Part shown: positions 23,642 to 32,198 of the stretch, in pieces
How positions within the stretch are numbered: position 1 is the stretch's first letter
How the letters are laid out: every line of letters starts with the position of its first letter
Source: Planktothrix agardhii NIES-204
GTDB taxonomy: Bacteria > Cyanobacteriota > Cyanobacteriia > Cyanobacteriales > Microcoleaceae
Assembly (NCBI GenBank): GCA_003609755.1
Contig: AP017995.1
Location: forward strand, 1 to 34,730
Direction of reading: 5' to 3'
Length of the DNA: 34,730 nucleotides
Position numbers and translations under genes: made by a program
The notes under the pieces: generated by a model
What the model was told of the DNA's origin: nothing
What the model saw: only the letters and a program-made list of their open reading frames with translations
Database searches by the model: none

Positions 23642-24151
23642 ATGAATGAACTTAAAAACTTTTTAGACGGTTTAAAAATTGAGCGAGAGCTAGTCACAAA
23701 TTTTTTTATCACTTTTTCTCGCTTTGAATATGCCCTAAAAAGAGCAGGTTATATTAATAATAGAGAAGATGCTGTAGCTAATTGGGATACTTTTTTGAAG
23801 AAACATAAGAAAGATTTTGAATCATTATGTTCCGACAATTTTGAATTGCAGAAGGCTAAGAAATACTTAACCGATTATCCTCCTCAAAAACAAAAATATG
23901 GAGAAATAGAGGGACGTAGAAAACAATTATATTTTCAGAAAAGTAATATTAATAGCTCAGAGATCCATTACATTTTAGATTTAATTAAAAATGTACGCAA
24001 TAATCTTTTTCATGGGGGTAAGTATCCATTTGCACCTAGTACAGAACCAGCTAGAAATAGTAGACTTTTAGAAAATAGCCTAATCATTTTGGAAACTTGG
24101 CTCGAACTAGATGAGCAAGTAAAAAAACACTTTTTTGAACACTTGAAATAG
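23642..24151 (+). CDS. HEPN-domain protein between pglX and pglZ
   Basis: 169 residues from ATG at 23642 (a TTG at 23636 lies closer to the AGAGG ribosome site and may be the real start). It is all-helical and carries RNNLFH near its end (R119, H124 from the ATG), the R-x4-H signature of HEPN ribonucleases, in the usual context KNVRNNLFHGGKYP. A second helix bundle segment, TFSRFEYALKRAGYI, lies near the N-terminus. HEPN proteins are RNases or nucleotide-binding partners in many defence and toxin-antitoxin systems. It is 10-16 bp from pglX and 35 bp from pglZ on the same strand, so it is part of the BREX transcript. The classification is by motif only; no minimal nucleotidyltransferase partner is seen. 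Confidence 0.75.
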   Translation: MNELKNFLDGLKIERELVTNFFITFSRFEYALKRAGYINNREDAVANWDTFLKKHKKDFESLCSDNFELQKAKKYLTDYPPQKQKYGEIEGRRKQLYFQKSNINSSEIHYILDLIKNVRNNLFHGGKYPFAPSTEPARNSRLLENSLIILETWLELDEQVKKHFFEHLK

Positions 24152-24186
24152 TATTTCTCTACAAACAACAGGCGATAATTAATTCC

Positions 24187-26742
24187 ATGAACTCATCCCG
24201 CATTCAAAACAGCTTACAAACTTTATTTCAAGACGATAACCGTTGGTCACACCCAGGACGACGGGTAGTATTCTGGTATGACCCAGAGGGACAGTTTACC
24301 GACGCCTACAACGAACTCCAACTCGAAGGCATTGAAAAACTGCAACTCAGTGATACTCCCTTTACCGTTAAATATCGCCTCCTCGTAGAACACCCCCAAC
24401 AACCGTTTTTAATTTACGCCCCCTTTCCCGAACCCCCCTACTTAGAAAACGGGTTACTAGATATTCAACTATCGGGTTTAACCTTTTCGGCTGACCCCGC
24501 CGCCCTCCTCTACGCCGACTTAGGCTTAAAACAGCGTCGCCTAGAAACCATCCTGCGTGAACGCCTGAATTTTTTCAACAACCGCAAACGCACAGAAGCA
24601 TTGCAAACCATGGCCTTACCCCCCGATACCGATGAACGAGGGCTAATTCTAGCCTTGCTGTCCGTACTGGCCGGGTTAAAAGTCCCCGATGCCCCTGCCC
24701 TAATTCGCCAAGTGCTGTTAAAAGGATTATTAGAATCCGATAATCCCCTGTGGAAAGAGATTGAACGTTTTTTACAACCCCAGGACTTTTGGCGAGTCGT
24801 ACAGGAACAAACCGGTTTTACCGACTCCACCCCCAGCTTGCAAAAACTATTTGTCCAACTCCTGATTACCCATTTGGAAAAATCCCTCCAGGGGTCACTG
24901 CCAACGGAATTAAAAGCCCAAGTGATTACCCCTGGACAACGGGCTTATGCCTTTATTGACCAATGGATGCGCGACCAACAGGATGCCCCTGGATGGAGGG
25001 AATTAAGCGGACACATTGCCGAAGAACTCAATATCCTACCTATTATCGGCACTCTTTCCCCCGAAGTTCTCTATGAAGCTGCCACCTTTGAAGCAGTAGA
25101 CCAAGTAATCATTCGCGCCTGTGTCAAAACCTTACGTTCTCCTCTCCCTGACCTCACACCCTGGCCAAAATGGTTGCAGGCGCGACGCCCGTTATTTTGG
25201 TTTTCTAAATATAAGCCCCATTATGAAGCGTTAGATGCAGCCCTGGAACTGTGGCAATTAAAACAACAATATGCAGAAGGTTTTGAATTATCTGCACCGC
25301 AACTGTTTCAAGATTATGCTAAAAATCTCTATCGTTTTGACCAAACTTATCGCCGATTTATTGTTGCTAGTGATGAAGCCTTTGGCGATATTCTTAAAGA
25401 CTTAATTAAGGATGTGGAAAATCTTTACACCCAATGGTATTTAGATAAATTGGGAGAAGTCTGGTCAGATGCGATAGGGAATAGTTGGGAACTGGCAGAA
25501 ATTCCCAGCCAAACCAACTTTTTTGGACGCTATGTTCTGCCGATTTTGAGCGGAAAAGATCGAGAAAAAGTGTTTGTGATTATTTCGGATGCGTTACGTT
25601 ATGAAGTCGCTGCTGAACTAACAGAAATGCTGCCAAAAGAACTGCGGGGAAAAGTAACTTTAGAACCGCTATTTGGAGTTTTACCCAGTGTAACAAAGTT
25701 GGGAATGGCAGCATTATTACCCGGAAATAAACTAGAATTACAACCTGGAGAAAGCGACGTTTTACGCGATGGACTGAGTACCCAAGGAACAGTAGCCCGT
25801 CAAAAAGTTTTAGCGCAAAATAGCACTGTAGAAGCAACTATTCTCAATGCTCAAGACCTTTTAGCCATGAATACAGAACAAGGACGGGCTGCCATTTCCT
25901 CCTCCCGTTTGATTTATATTTACCACAACATTATTGATGCTATTGGGGATAAAGCCGCGAGTGAACATCAGGTTTTAGCTGCTTGTTCTCAAGCAATAAG
26001 CGAACTGCTGCGACTGGTGAGAAGGATTTGTAATTCTATTAATGGGACTCGTGTATTGATTACTTCAGATCACGGGTTTCTCTATCAGCGCCGTCCCATC
26101 ACTGAAACCGATAAACGCCCCTTACCCAAGGGAGAAGGTATCCTAGAAACCAACCGTCGCTATGTGTTGGGGAGAAACTTAGGGCTTGAGGATGAGGGAA
26201 CGAAAGCCTTCCGCTTACCATACTATACAGGAGGAACACTCGCCCTTGTTCCTCGCGGTAGTCTGCGCTTTGCTATTCAAGGGGCGGGTTGCCAATATGT
26301 TCACGGTGGGGCGAGTTTACAGGAAATCTGCATTCCAGTCATTAGCTACCATCATCAACGGTCTGTTAAGGGCGATGAAGGACTAGCCCGCAAAGTCGGC
26401 GTCCAAGTCAACGCCAGGGCGCGGCGCGTTACCAATAACCGTTTTAGCTTAAGCTTAGTGCAAACTGAGGCGGTAGAGGGTCGATGGCGATCTCGTCAAG
26501 TCACCGTTGCTCTCTATGATCCTGAGAGTTTAGCACCGATTACCGATGTACCGAGGGCTGAGTTAAGTAGTAGTAGTGTTAATCCCAGCGATCGCGATTT
26601 TAGCATCCGTTTAACCGTCACCACCACAACTCCCCCAACTACTGCTTATTTAATCATCAAAGATGCCGATGATCAAAGCGAACTATTACGGGAAACTTGG
26701 ACAGTTAACCTGGGTATTACTAACGATTTCGGGGATTTTTAA
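24187..26742 (+). CDS. pglZ: BREX alkaline-phosphatase-superfamily protein PglZ
   Basis: 851 residues, normal for type 1 PglZ. The C-terminal half carries the PglZ domain: VIISDALRYEVAAELTEM (D468), and RVLITSDHGFLYQRRP with D628 and H629, the metal-binding residues of the alkaline phosphatase fold. The N-terminal half is helical (LETILRERLNFFNNRKRTEA). PglZ is essential for BREX and associates with the other core proteins; recent work on related PglZ indicates nuclease or phosphodiesterase activity, though the cellular substrate is unsettled. It follows the HEPN gene and precedes a PLD-like gene by 71 bp. Confidence 0.95.
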   Translation: MNSSRIQNSLQTLFQDDNRWSHPGRRVVFWYDPEGQFTDAYNELQLEGIEKLQLSDTPFTVKYRLLVEHPQQPFLIYAPFPEPPYLENGLLDIQLSGLTFSADPAALLYADLGLKQRRLETILRERLNFFNNRKRTEALQTMALPPDTDERGLILALLSVLAGLKVPDAPALIRQVLLKGLLESDNPLWKEIERFLQPQDFWRVVQEQTGFTDSTPSLQKLFVQLLITHLEKSLQGSLPTELKAQVITPGQRAYAFIDQWMRDQQDAPGWRELSGHIAEELNILPIIGTLSPEVLYEAATFEAVDQVIIRACVKTLRSPLPDLTPWPKWLQARRPLFWFSKYKPHYEALDAALELWQLKQQYAEGFELSAPQLFQDYAKNLYRFDQTYRRFIVASDEAFGDILKDLIKDVENLYTQWYLDKLGEVWSDAIGNSWELAEIPSQTNFFGRYVLPILSGKDREKVFVIISDALRYEVAAELTEMLPKELRGKVTLEPLFGVLPSVTKLGMAALLPGNKLELQPGESDVLRDGLSTQGTVARQKVLAQNSTVEATILNAQDLLAMNTEQGRAAISSSRLIYIYHNIIDAIGDKAASEHQVLAACSQAISELLRLVRRICNSINGTRVLITSDHGFLYQRRPITETDKRPLPKGEGILETNRRYVLGRNLGLEDEGTKAFRLPYYTGGTLALVPRGSLRFAIQGAGCQYVHGGASLQEICIPVISYHHQRSVKGDEGLARKVGVQVNARARRVTNNRFSLSLVQTEAVEGRWRSRQVTVALYDPESLAPITDVPRAELSSSSVNPSDRDFSIRLTVTTTTPPTTAYLIIKDADDQSELLRETWTVNLGITNDFGDF

Positions 26743-26813
26743 TACTTTAACTTTAATAGAAATTTTCAATAATAATTAAATCCATTAACGTAAAATTTAA
26801 GAGAACACTTTTT

Positions 26814-28358
26814 ATGCCTATTTTATTCAACGAGCCAGATTCAGACTCTCTATTAAAATTTATAAAAGAAAAAGTTACACAATTATCAAATATAGGCGAA
26901 AATGAGTGGGTATTCTATGCTATTACTTGCTATTTTAATCCTAAAATAATGATAGATTTGATTTGTGATATAAAAAACATACTAGACGATACTTTGTCAG
27001 AAATTCATTTACTCGTTGATGCTAATGAATGGCTCAAACAATCTATGACTATTAGTGAGTTTATCAATACTTTACATCAGAAATTAGGCTTAAAAATTAG
27101 AGATATTTCCTGGACACCTATAGATTGTCCTAGTAAACTTTTTCATGCTAAATCTTACGCATTAATTTCTTCAAAGCAAGGTTTAAAAAGTGATTATAAT
27201 GGTTTTGTTCTTGTGACTTCTGGAAATTTCACTAAGTCAGGACTCAATAATAATGTTGAAATTGGGCAAATAGTTTACGACCATAATTCTCTTGATCAGT
27301 TTGTTAAATTATTTTTCAAATTAAAGGATGAATATGCGCTTTCTCCTCAAAAAGAAGCCGAACAACAAAAGTTTCAATCAGCGTACCAATTTCTTGCACA
27401 AGGAAAATTTTACCATACATGGCATCCTTCATTGGATTTAAAATTCCGCTTGACTTTATCTGCTAAAGAAATAAAAAGATTGTATGAACGTGCAAATAAT
27501 GAAGAAACTCGGAAAAACATAGAGAACTTTACTTTGAAAGCAATCAAAAGTATAACCGACGATCCAATAAATCTTCAGTCCATTTTTAATATTTGCCCAA
27601 AGCCCATCCCAGGAGATTTTTGGGGAACTTATAGTATTGATACCCTTTTGGGACAGTGGGTACCAAATGAAATTAGTCATTTGATTGAAAATGAGGTTAA
27701 TTTAACTAAGGAAATATTTAAAGATCTGATTCAAGAAATTAGTAACCCAGAAAAAATAAAAGAGTATTATACGACATTGCAGGATTTTGTTCAAAGAAAA
27801 CTTAATGAAAACGTGATTGAATTTGATGTTTATAATTCATCGTCTGTTCAGACCTGGCGTAACAAAGTTGATCGAGTCTTGAATGATAAAAATTTATTAA
27901 ATACTTTCATCTGTGATTATGAAACTATTGAATTCTCCAATCTTGAATCCGATTTACTTTTTAAAGTTGATCAACGTATAAAAGATTTTTACTATAAGCC
28001 TGGTTTCCACATCGGTGTAGGTAAATTATTTGCTGAATTTCAAGAAAATAGTGATTTTAATTTTAATAAGATTGAATTTGAGAAATTGGTTGCACAAGCT
28101 AAAAATAGACTAAAAGAAAACCGAATTGGAGATTTAGAAAAAATTGAATCGAAACCAAAATTCGTAGCTTTTAAAATTGAAGAAGAAATTACAATAGTTG
28201 AAGATGGAAGTACAATAGTTAAAGGTTATAAACGAATAGATGGTATTTTCTTAGACAAAAATGGTAAGATTTTAGTCTATAAGGATATAAATGATAAGAA
28301 AGTGAAAGAAATAGCTATAGATGATAGTTTAATAGTGTTCAAAATACAGCAAGAATAA
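26814..28358 (+). CDS. Phospholipase-D-like protein between pglZ and brxL
   Basis: 514 residues. A single PLD-type motif is clear: H111-x-K113 in KLFHAKSYALIS, followed by VLVTSGNFTKSGLNNNVEIG (N138, E149), the arrangement found in PLD-like nuclease and restriction-endonuclease domains (PLDc_2 type) that dimerise to form one active site. The rest (residues 190-514) is helical with a C-terminal beta-rich piece (KFVAFKIEEEITIVEDG). There is no signal peptide, so it is cytoplasmic. It is AT-richer than pglZ and brxL. Position inside the core operon, 71 bp after pglZ and 74 bp before brxL, suggests a nuclease effector or accessory factor of this BREX. Substrate unknown. Confidence 0.75.
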   Translation: MPILFNEPDSDSLLKFIKEKVTQLSNIGENEWVFYAITCYFNPKIMIDLICDIKNILDDTLSEIHLLVDANEWLKQSMTISEFINTLHQKLGLKIRDISWTPIDCPSKLFHAKSYALISSKQGLKSDYNGFVLVTSGNFTKSGLNNNVEIGQIVYDHNSLDQFVKLFFKLKDEYALSPQKEAEQQKFQSAYQFLAQGKFYHTWHPSLDLKFRLTLSAKEIKRLYERANNEETRKNIENFTLKAIKSITDDPINLQSIFNICPKPIPGDFWGTYSIDTLLGQWVPNEISHLIENEVNLTKEIFKDLIQEISNPEKIKEYYTTLQDFVQRKLNENVIEFDVYNSSSVQTWRNKVDRVLNDKNLLNTFICDYETIEFSNLESDLLFKVDQRIKDFYYKPGFHIGVGKLFAEFQENSDFNFNKIEFEKLVAQAKNRLKENRIGDLEKIESKPKFVAFKIEEEITIVEDGSTIVKGYKRIDGIFLDKNGKILVYKDINDKKVKEIAIDDSLIVFKIQQE

Positions 28359-28432
28359 GAAACAATTATAAAGTCATCCACAACCATATTGGGGGGAAAT
28401 TTAGACGGTGATTCAAGTCAAACTTTTAACCA

Positions 28433-30478
28433 ATGACAGAAATACAATTACAACAAATTATGGATGACCTAGACCAAAAACTAAATCAAATTTACCCTGG
28501 CAAAGTAGTTCGTAAAGACCTAACCCAACGGATAAAAGAAGGGGCGAATGTTCCCGTTTATGTATTAGAATACCTGTTAGGAATGTACTGTGCTACAGAC
28601 GACGAAACCACCATTGAAGAAGGAATTCAAAGCGTCAAACGTATCCTTGCTGAAAATTACGTCCGTCCTGATGAAGCCGAAAAAGTTAAATCTAAAATTC
28701 GGGAATTAAGCAGATTTACTATTATAGATCGCATAACAGTCAAGTTAAACGAAAAAGCAGATATCTACCAAGGAGAATTAGCCAACTTAGGAATCAAAGG
28801 GGTAGAAATTGACACGGATATTGTCAAACGTAATGAAAAACTTTTAGGCGGTGGAATTTGGTGTATCCTGCAACTCGAATATGAAGCAGGCGCAGACCCT
28901 AGCCCCTTCATTGTCGCCAGTCTTAAACCCATCCAAATGCCAAATGTAGATATGGAGGAACTGTTTTTGGGTCGTCCTGCTTTCAGTAAGAATGAATGGA
29001 TTGATGTCTTAATTCGTTCCGTTGGACTAGAACCCACAACATTTAGCGAAGACGTAAAATGGCATCTGTTAGCTCGGATGATTTCATTGTGCGAAAATAA
29101 CTATAATTGCTGCGAATTAGGGCCCCGTTCCACAGGGAAATCCCATATTTATAAAGAAGTTTCACCCAACTCAATCTTAGTTTCAGGCGGTAAAACCACC
29201 GTTGCCAATTTATTTTATAACATGGCATCCCGTCGCGTCGGATTAGTGGGTTTATTTGATGTGGTAGCCTTTGATGAAGTCGCGGGAATCAGTTTCCACG
29301 ATAATGACGGTGTGCAGATTATGAAAGATTATATGGCTTCCGGTTCCTTTGCCCGAGGAAAAGCCGAAATTTCTGCTAACGCTTCAATGGTATTTGTCGG
29401 TAATATTAATCAAAGCGTAGAGTCTTTAGTGAAAACCTCTCACCTCCTCGCCCCCTTTCCCTCTGCAATGATTGATACTGCCTTTTTTGACCGCTTTCAT
29501 GCCTATATCCCCGGTTGGGAAATTCCGAAATTTAGCCCCCAAAACTTTACTAAACAGTATGGCTTTATTGTGGATTACCTAGCCGAATGGTTGCGAGAAA
29601 TGCGGAAACGCAGTTTTGGAGATGCCATTGACCGCTATTTTCGCTTAGGAAATAACCTCAAACAACGAGATGTTCAAGCAGTTCGTAAAACCGTATCTGG
29701 GCTGTTAAAGTTAATTTTCCCAGATGGTTCTTTTGGGAAAGAAGATGTGCGGGATGCTTTAGTTTATGCGCTGCGGGTTCGCCGTCGGGTGAAAGAACAA
29801 CTCAAGAAAATTGGGGGGATGGAATTCTATGATGTTCACTTTAGTTATATTGACTTAGAAACCCTAGAGGAACACTTTGTTTCTGTCCCTGAACAGGGAG
29901 GAATTAGTTTAATGGCCGAAGATGTTCTCGCCCCTGGTCATTTACACTTTATCAGTCCCGGCGATAGTGAAATGATTGGTACATTCAAACTAGAGTTACA
30001 AACCGTCCCAGGTAATGGGAAACTTGTCCGCACCGGAGTTGCGAGTAGCAGTGGGATGAAAGACCGGATGAATATTGCGTTGAATTTCTTTAAGGCCAAT
30101 GGTCATCGCGTCAGTGGAACTATCCATCCAGAAACTGTTGATTTTTTACTTCAGTTATTAGATTTACAAGGGACTGGACTCCCAAAAGAGTGCGGACTGG
30201 CTTTATTTATTTCTTTATGTTCGGCATCGTTAGGGCGCAGCGTCCAACCCCAACTGGCTATTTTTGGGGAAATGACGTTAGGGGGAACTATCACCCCAGT
30301 CACTAACTTGGCGGCTAGTCTGCAAGTGGCGTTCGATGCAGGCGCCAAGCGGGTTCTCCTCCCCATGACCAGTGCGGCTGACCTTCCCACCGTCCCTCCT
30401 GAACTGTTTGTTAAGTTCCAAACTTCTTTTTATACCGACCCCGTTGATGCAACTTTTAAAGCACTGGGGGTTAGTTGA
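28433..30478 (+). CDS. brxL: BREX protein BrxL, AAA+ with Lon-like C-terminal domain
   Basis: 681 residues, typical of BrxL. The N-terminal region is helical; the AAA+ core has Walker A GPRSTGKS (residues 230-237) and Walker B VVAFDE (D281, E282). The C-terminal ~190 residues are Lon-protease-like (SSGMKDRMNIALNFFKANG, LPKECGLALFISLC, GEMTLGGTITPVTNLAASLQ, AGAKRVLLPM). The usual Lon catalytic Ser motif G-P-S-A-G and the Lys of GGLKEK are not visible at the matching places, so proteolysis seems unlikely; known BrxL proteins act as DNA-translocating ring ATPases in restriction. It is convergent with brxA; their ends overlap by 8 bp. Confidence 0.95.
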   Translation: MTEIQLQQIMDDLDQKLNQIYPGKVVRKDLTQRIKEGANVPVYVLEYLLGMYCATDDETTIEEGIQSVKRILAENYVRPDEAEKVKSKIRELSRFTIIDRITVKLNEKADIYQGELANLGIKGVEIDTDIVKRNEKLLGGGIWCILQLEYEAGADPSPFIVASLKPIQMPNVDMEELFLGRPAFSKNEWIDVLIRSVGLEPTTFSEDVKWHLLARMISLCENNYNCCELGPRSTGKSHIYKEVSPNSILVSGGKTTVANLFYNMASRRVGLVGLFDVVAFDEVAGISFHDNDGVQIMKDYMASGSFARGKAEISANASMVFVGNINQSVESLVKTSHLLAPFPSAMIDTAFFDRFHAYIPGWEIPKFSPQNFTKQYGFIVDYLAEWLREMRKRSFGDAIDRYFRLGNNLKQRDVQAVRKTVSGLLKLIFPDGSFGKEDVRDALVYALRVRRRVKEQLKKIGGMEFYDVHFSYIDLETLEEHFVSVPEQGGISLMAEDVLAPGHLHFISPGDSEMIGTFKLELQTVPGNGKLVRTGVASSSGMKDRMNIALNFFKANGHRVSGTIHPETVDFLLQLLDLQGTGLPKECGLALFISLCSASLGRSVQPQLAIFGEMTLGGTITPVTNLAASLQVAFDAGAKRVLLPMTSAADLPTVPPELFVKFQTSFYTDPVDATFKALGVS

Positions 30479-31070
30479 GCATCAAACTGAGGTAACGTTC
30501 TTCTCCATCGAGTAGGAGTTGTTGGCGTAACGCCCCAGGTAGGGGAACAGGTCGAATTTCATAATGTCCGCGTGGTTGGGTGGGTTGTAATAACCCCGCA
30601 TTCACCAGGGTTAATACGGTATTGCTGGCGGTTTTTTGGAAGGTTGAATCTGACCATTTGGCTAGGGTTGGGTTTTGTTCCCGCTTCTGTGCAAAAAAGG
30701 TTCGCAAGTCCACGGGTTTGAGGGTGTAATCAAAGCGTTTGAGTTTGTCCCGTAGAACTTCATCGAGGAGTTCCCGCAATAGACGATCTGAACGCAAAAT
30801 TAAAAATAGATTGGTTAGACGCCGAGTGTCAGCATTGGCTGTGGCTAATAATTTAATGTAAGCGGTATCTACTTTATGTAGACGTTTGAGGACAGTGTTA
30901 AGCGCTCGACGGCGAGAGATGAGCGATCGCAGTTGAAATAAGTCTTCTTCCATTACCTGCCGTTGAATTTCCGCCCAGGTCGCACCTTGCTCTATTAGCT
31001 GGGCTACCTTGACGGTTTCATTCAGGATAAAGGCATAATTGGTGCGAGCTACATAGAAACTAAAAGTCAT
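30471..31070 (-). CDS. brxA: BREX protein BrxA (DUF1819)
   Basis: 199 residues from ATG at 31070, which has TAGGA about 9 nt upstream and places the family's usual start (FILNETVKVAQLIEQG) correctly; a GTG at 31106, overlapping the stop of the RHH gene, would add 12 residues. Conserved signature: LRDKLKRFDYTLKPVDLRTF then LAKWSDSTFQKTASNTVLTL and AGLLQPTQ, matching the W-S-x-S-T and A-G-L-L pattern of DUF1819. BrxA is a small DNA-binding BREX component. In standard type 1 loci it is the first gene before brxB; here it is at the far end, on the opposite strand, apparently as third gene of the parA operon. Confidence 0.88.
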   Translation of the reverse strand: MTFSFYVARTNYAFILNETVKVAQLIEQGATWAEIQRQVMEEDLFQLRSLISRRRALNTVLKRLHKVDTAYIKLLATANADTRRLTNLFLILRSDRLLRELLDEVLRDKLKRFDYTLKPVDLRTFFAQKREQNPTLAKWSDSTFQKTASNTVLTLVNAGLLQPTQPRGHYEIRPVPLPGALRQQLLLDGEERYLSLMLN

Positions 31071-31102
31071 AATGTCAATCCTAGCCGAGTAAGCCAAATC
31101 CC

Positions 31103-31354
31103 TCACTCAGAAACCCAGTTTTTTAGTAGTTCCTCAATCACATCAGATAAATCTCGCTCGTCCCCTTCCTCTAATAACTTTCGTTTAGCTTGTCTGTGGG
31201 TATCCTTCCTGATATAAGCCGAAATTTGAACATAATCAGGATCAGAACGCTTCCCTGACCCTTTGGTTTTGGTGGTTTTTGCTTCTGGCTGTTGTTCCCG
31301 TACTGACTCCGCCGCTTTTAAAATCTGTTGAAACTTACTGGCTTTTTTGTTCAT
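31103..31354 (-). CDS. Small RHH-type partition partner of ParA (ParB/ParG-like)
   Basis: 83 residues. A basic, disordered N-terminus (KASKFQQILKAAESVREQQP then KTKGSGKRSDPD) is followed by a ribbon-helix-helix unit: strand YVQISAYIRK, helix DTHRQAKRKLLEEG and helix DLSDVIEELLKNWV. This is the layout of ParG/ParR-type centromere-binding proteins that pair with small ParA proteins and stimulate their ATPase through the flexible tail. Its ATG overlaps the parA stop (ATGA). It probably binds the repeats at 31979-32023 to partition the plasmid and repress the operon. Confidence 0.8.
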   Translation of the reverse strand: MNKKASKFQQILKAAESVREQQPEAKTTKTKGSGKRSDPDYVQISAYIRKDTHRQAKRKLLEEGDERDLSDVIEELLKNWVSE

Positions 31355-31944
31355 AGTCCCATCTCTTTAAAGGCTTTTTGATAATCTGACCAAGCAGTCA
31401 GGGCTTTATTATCCTTAACCTCATAAACCGGAACACCCGCCAATGCCGCTTTTTGAAAGGCTGCATACCTGCGTATGCAAGTACGCAAACAGGGTAAGCC
31501 CGCCTCTGTGAGCATCGTGTAGGCTTCTTCTCCATCCTTAGAAGGTTTAGGGGGAATGATGGTCAGCAGAATTTTGAAGCGTTGCGTTCCGATGGACTTC
31601 AAACTCGATATGGTCAGCATCAACGCATCTAAACTCAAAGCATCCGGTGTAGCAGGTAGAATCAGTAAATCGCACCCGTCCGCTAAAGCTTCTAAATCTT
31701 CCTGTTCCGGTCGGGCTTGGGTATCGATAATGATTTGCTTGAACTTGGGGACATATTTCGCGGCTTGCCTTTCATCAATGACCGTAAAGGGAAGTTGACC
31801 CCGTTTACTCCAACCCGTCGCAGAACGGTTCGGATCACCATCAATTAATAAGGTGTCGCCTTGGTTAGACAAATAGGCGGCCAGATGAACCGCCGTTGTG
31901 GTTTTGGCCACACCCCCCTTGAAGGATGCCACAGTGATAATCAT
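31351..31944 (-). CDS. parA: ParA-family partition ATPase
   Basis: 197 residues, the size of short (type Ib) ParA proteins with no N-terminal DNA-binding domain. The deviant Walker A is FKGGVAKTTTAVHLA (signature Lys at residue 9), with LLIDGDPNRSATGW as the A' motif, IIIDTQARPE as Walker B and ALTAWSDYQKAFKEMGL at the end. It forms a dynamic gradient on the nucleoid to segregate plasmid copies with its small RHH partner. The promoter TTGAAC/TATAAT (−35 at 31996-32001, −10 at 31971-31976) overlaps operator-like repeats, fitting autoregulation. Downstream genes are the partner and brxA. Confidence 0.92.
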   Translation of the reverse strand: MIITVASFKGGVAKTTTAVHLAAYLSNQGDTLLIDGDPNRSATGWSKRGQLPFTVIDERQAAKYVPKFKQIIIDTQARPEQEDLEALADGCDLLILPATPDALSLDALMLTISSLKSIGTQRFKILLTIIPPKPSKDGEEAYTMLTEAGLPCLRTCIRRYAAFQKAALAGVPVYEVKDNKALTAWSDYQKAFKEMGL

Positions 31945-31970
31945 CGGGATAGATTAAACGACATGACTCT

Positions 31971-32023
31971 ATTATAAATACTTGCGTACTCAAATGTTCA
32001 AGTATTTAAGTATCTAAATATTC
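31971..32023 (-). promoter_or_regulatory. par promoter and operator/centromere-like repeats
   Basis: TATAAT (reverse strand, 31971-31976) with TTGAAC at 31996-32001, spacer 19 bp. Overlapping them are an inverted repeat TACTTG / CAAGTA (31979-31984, 31999-32004) and tandem 8-bp units AAGTATTT, AAGTATCT, AAATATTC from 32000 to 32023. This is a likely binding site for the small RHH protein, serving as operator and possibly as centromere. Confidence 0.6.
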
Positions 32024-32062
32024 AATAATTCAAAAAAGCCTGTAACCTTTATGCTGTAGGCA

Positions 32063-32111
32063 TTTTACTGGCTACTTTGCGGTTCATAGCAGCTTCGCTA
32101 TTTCTACGCCA
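32063..32111 (+). repeat. 49-bp dif-like direct repeat, copy 2
   Basis: Same orientation and arms as the copy at 11111-11159. The left 22 bp are identical, the 6-bp centre is CATAGC instead of GGTGTC, and the right 21 bp differ at one base. It lies 87 bp past the stop of tyrosine recombinase 2 and about 40 bp upstream of the par operator repeats. Confidence 0.7.
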
Positions 32112-32198
32112 AATAAAAGCCTCTGAAGTCTCAGGTAAAACCTCGCGCATCTTTACTCAATCGTCGCCGAGTTGGGCTGTGAACATTTATGTCATGCC

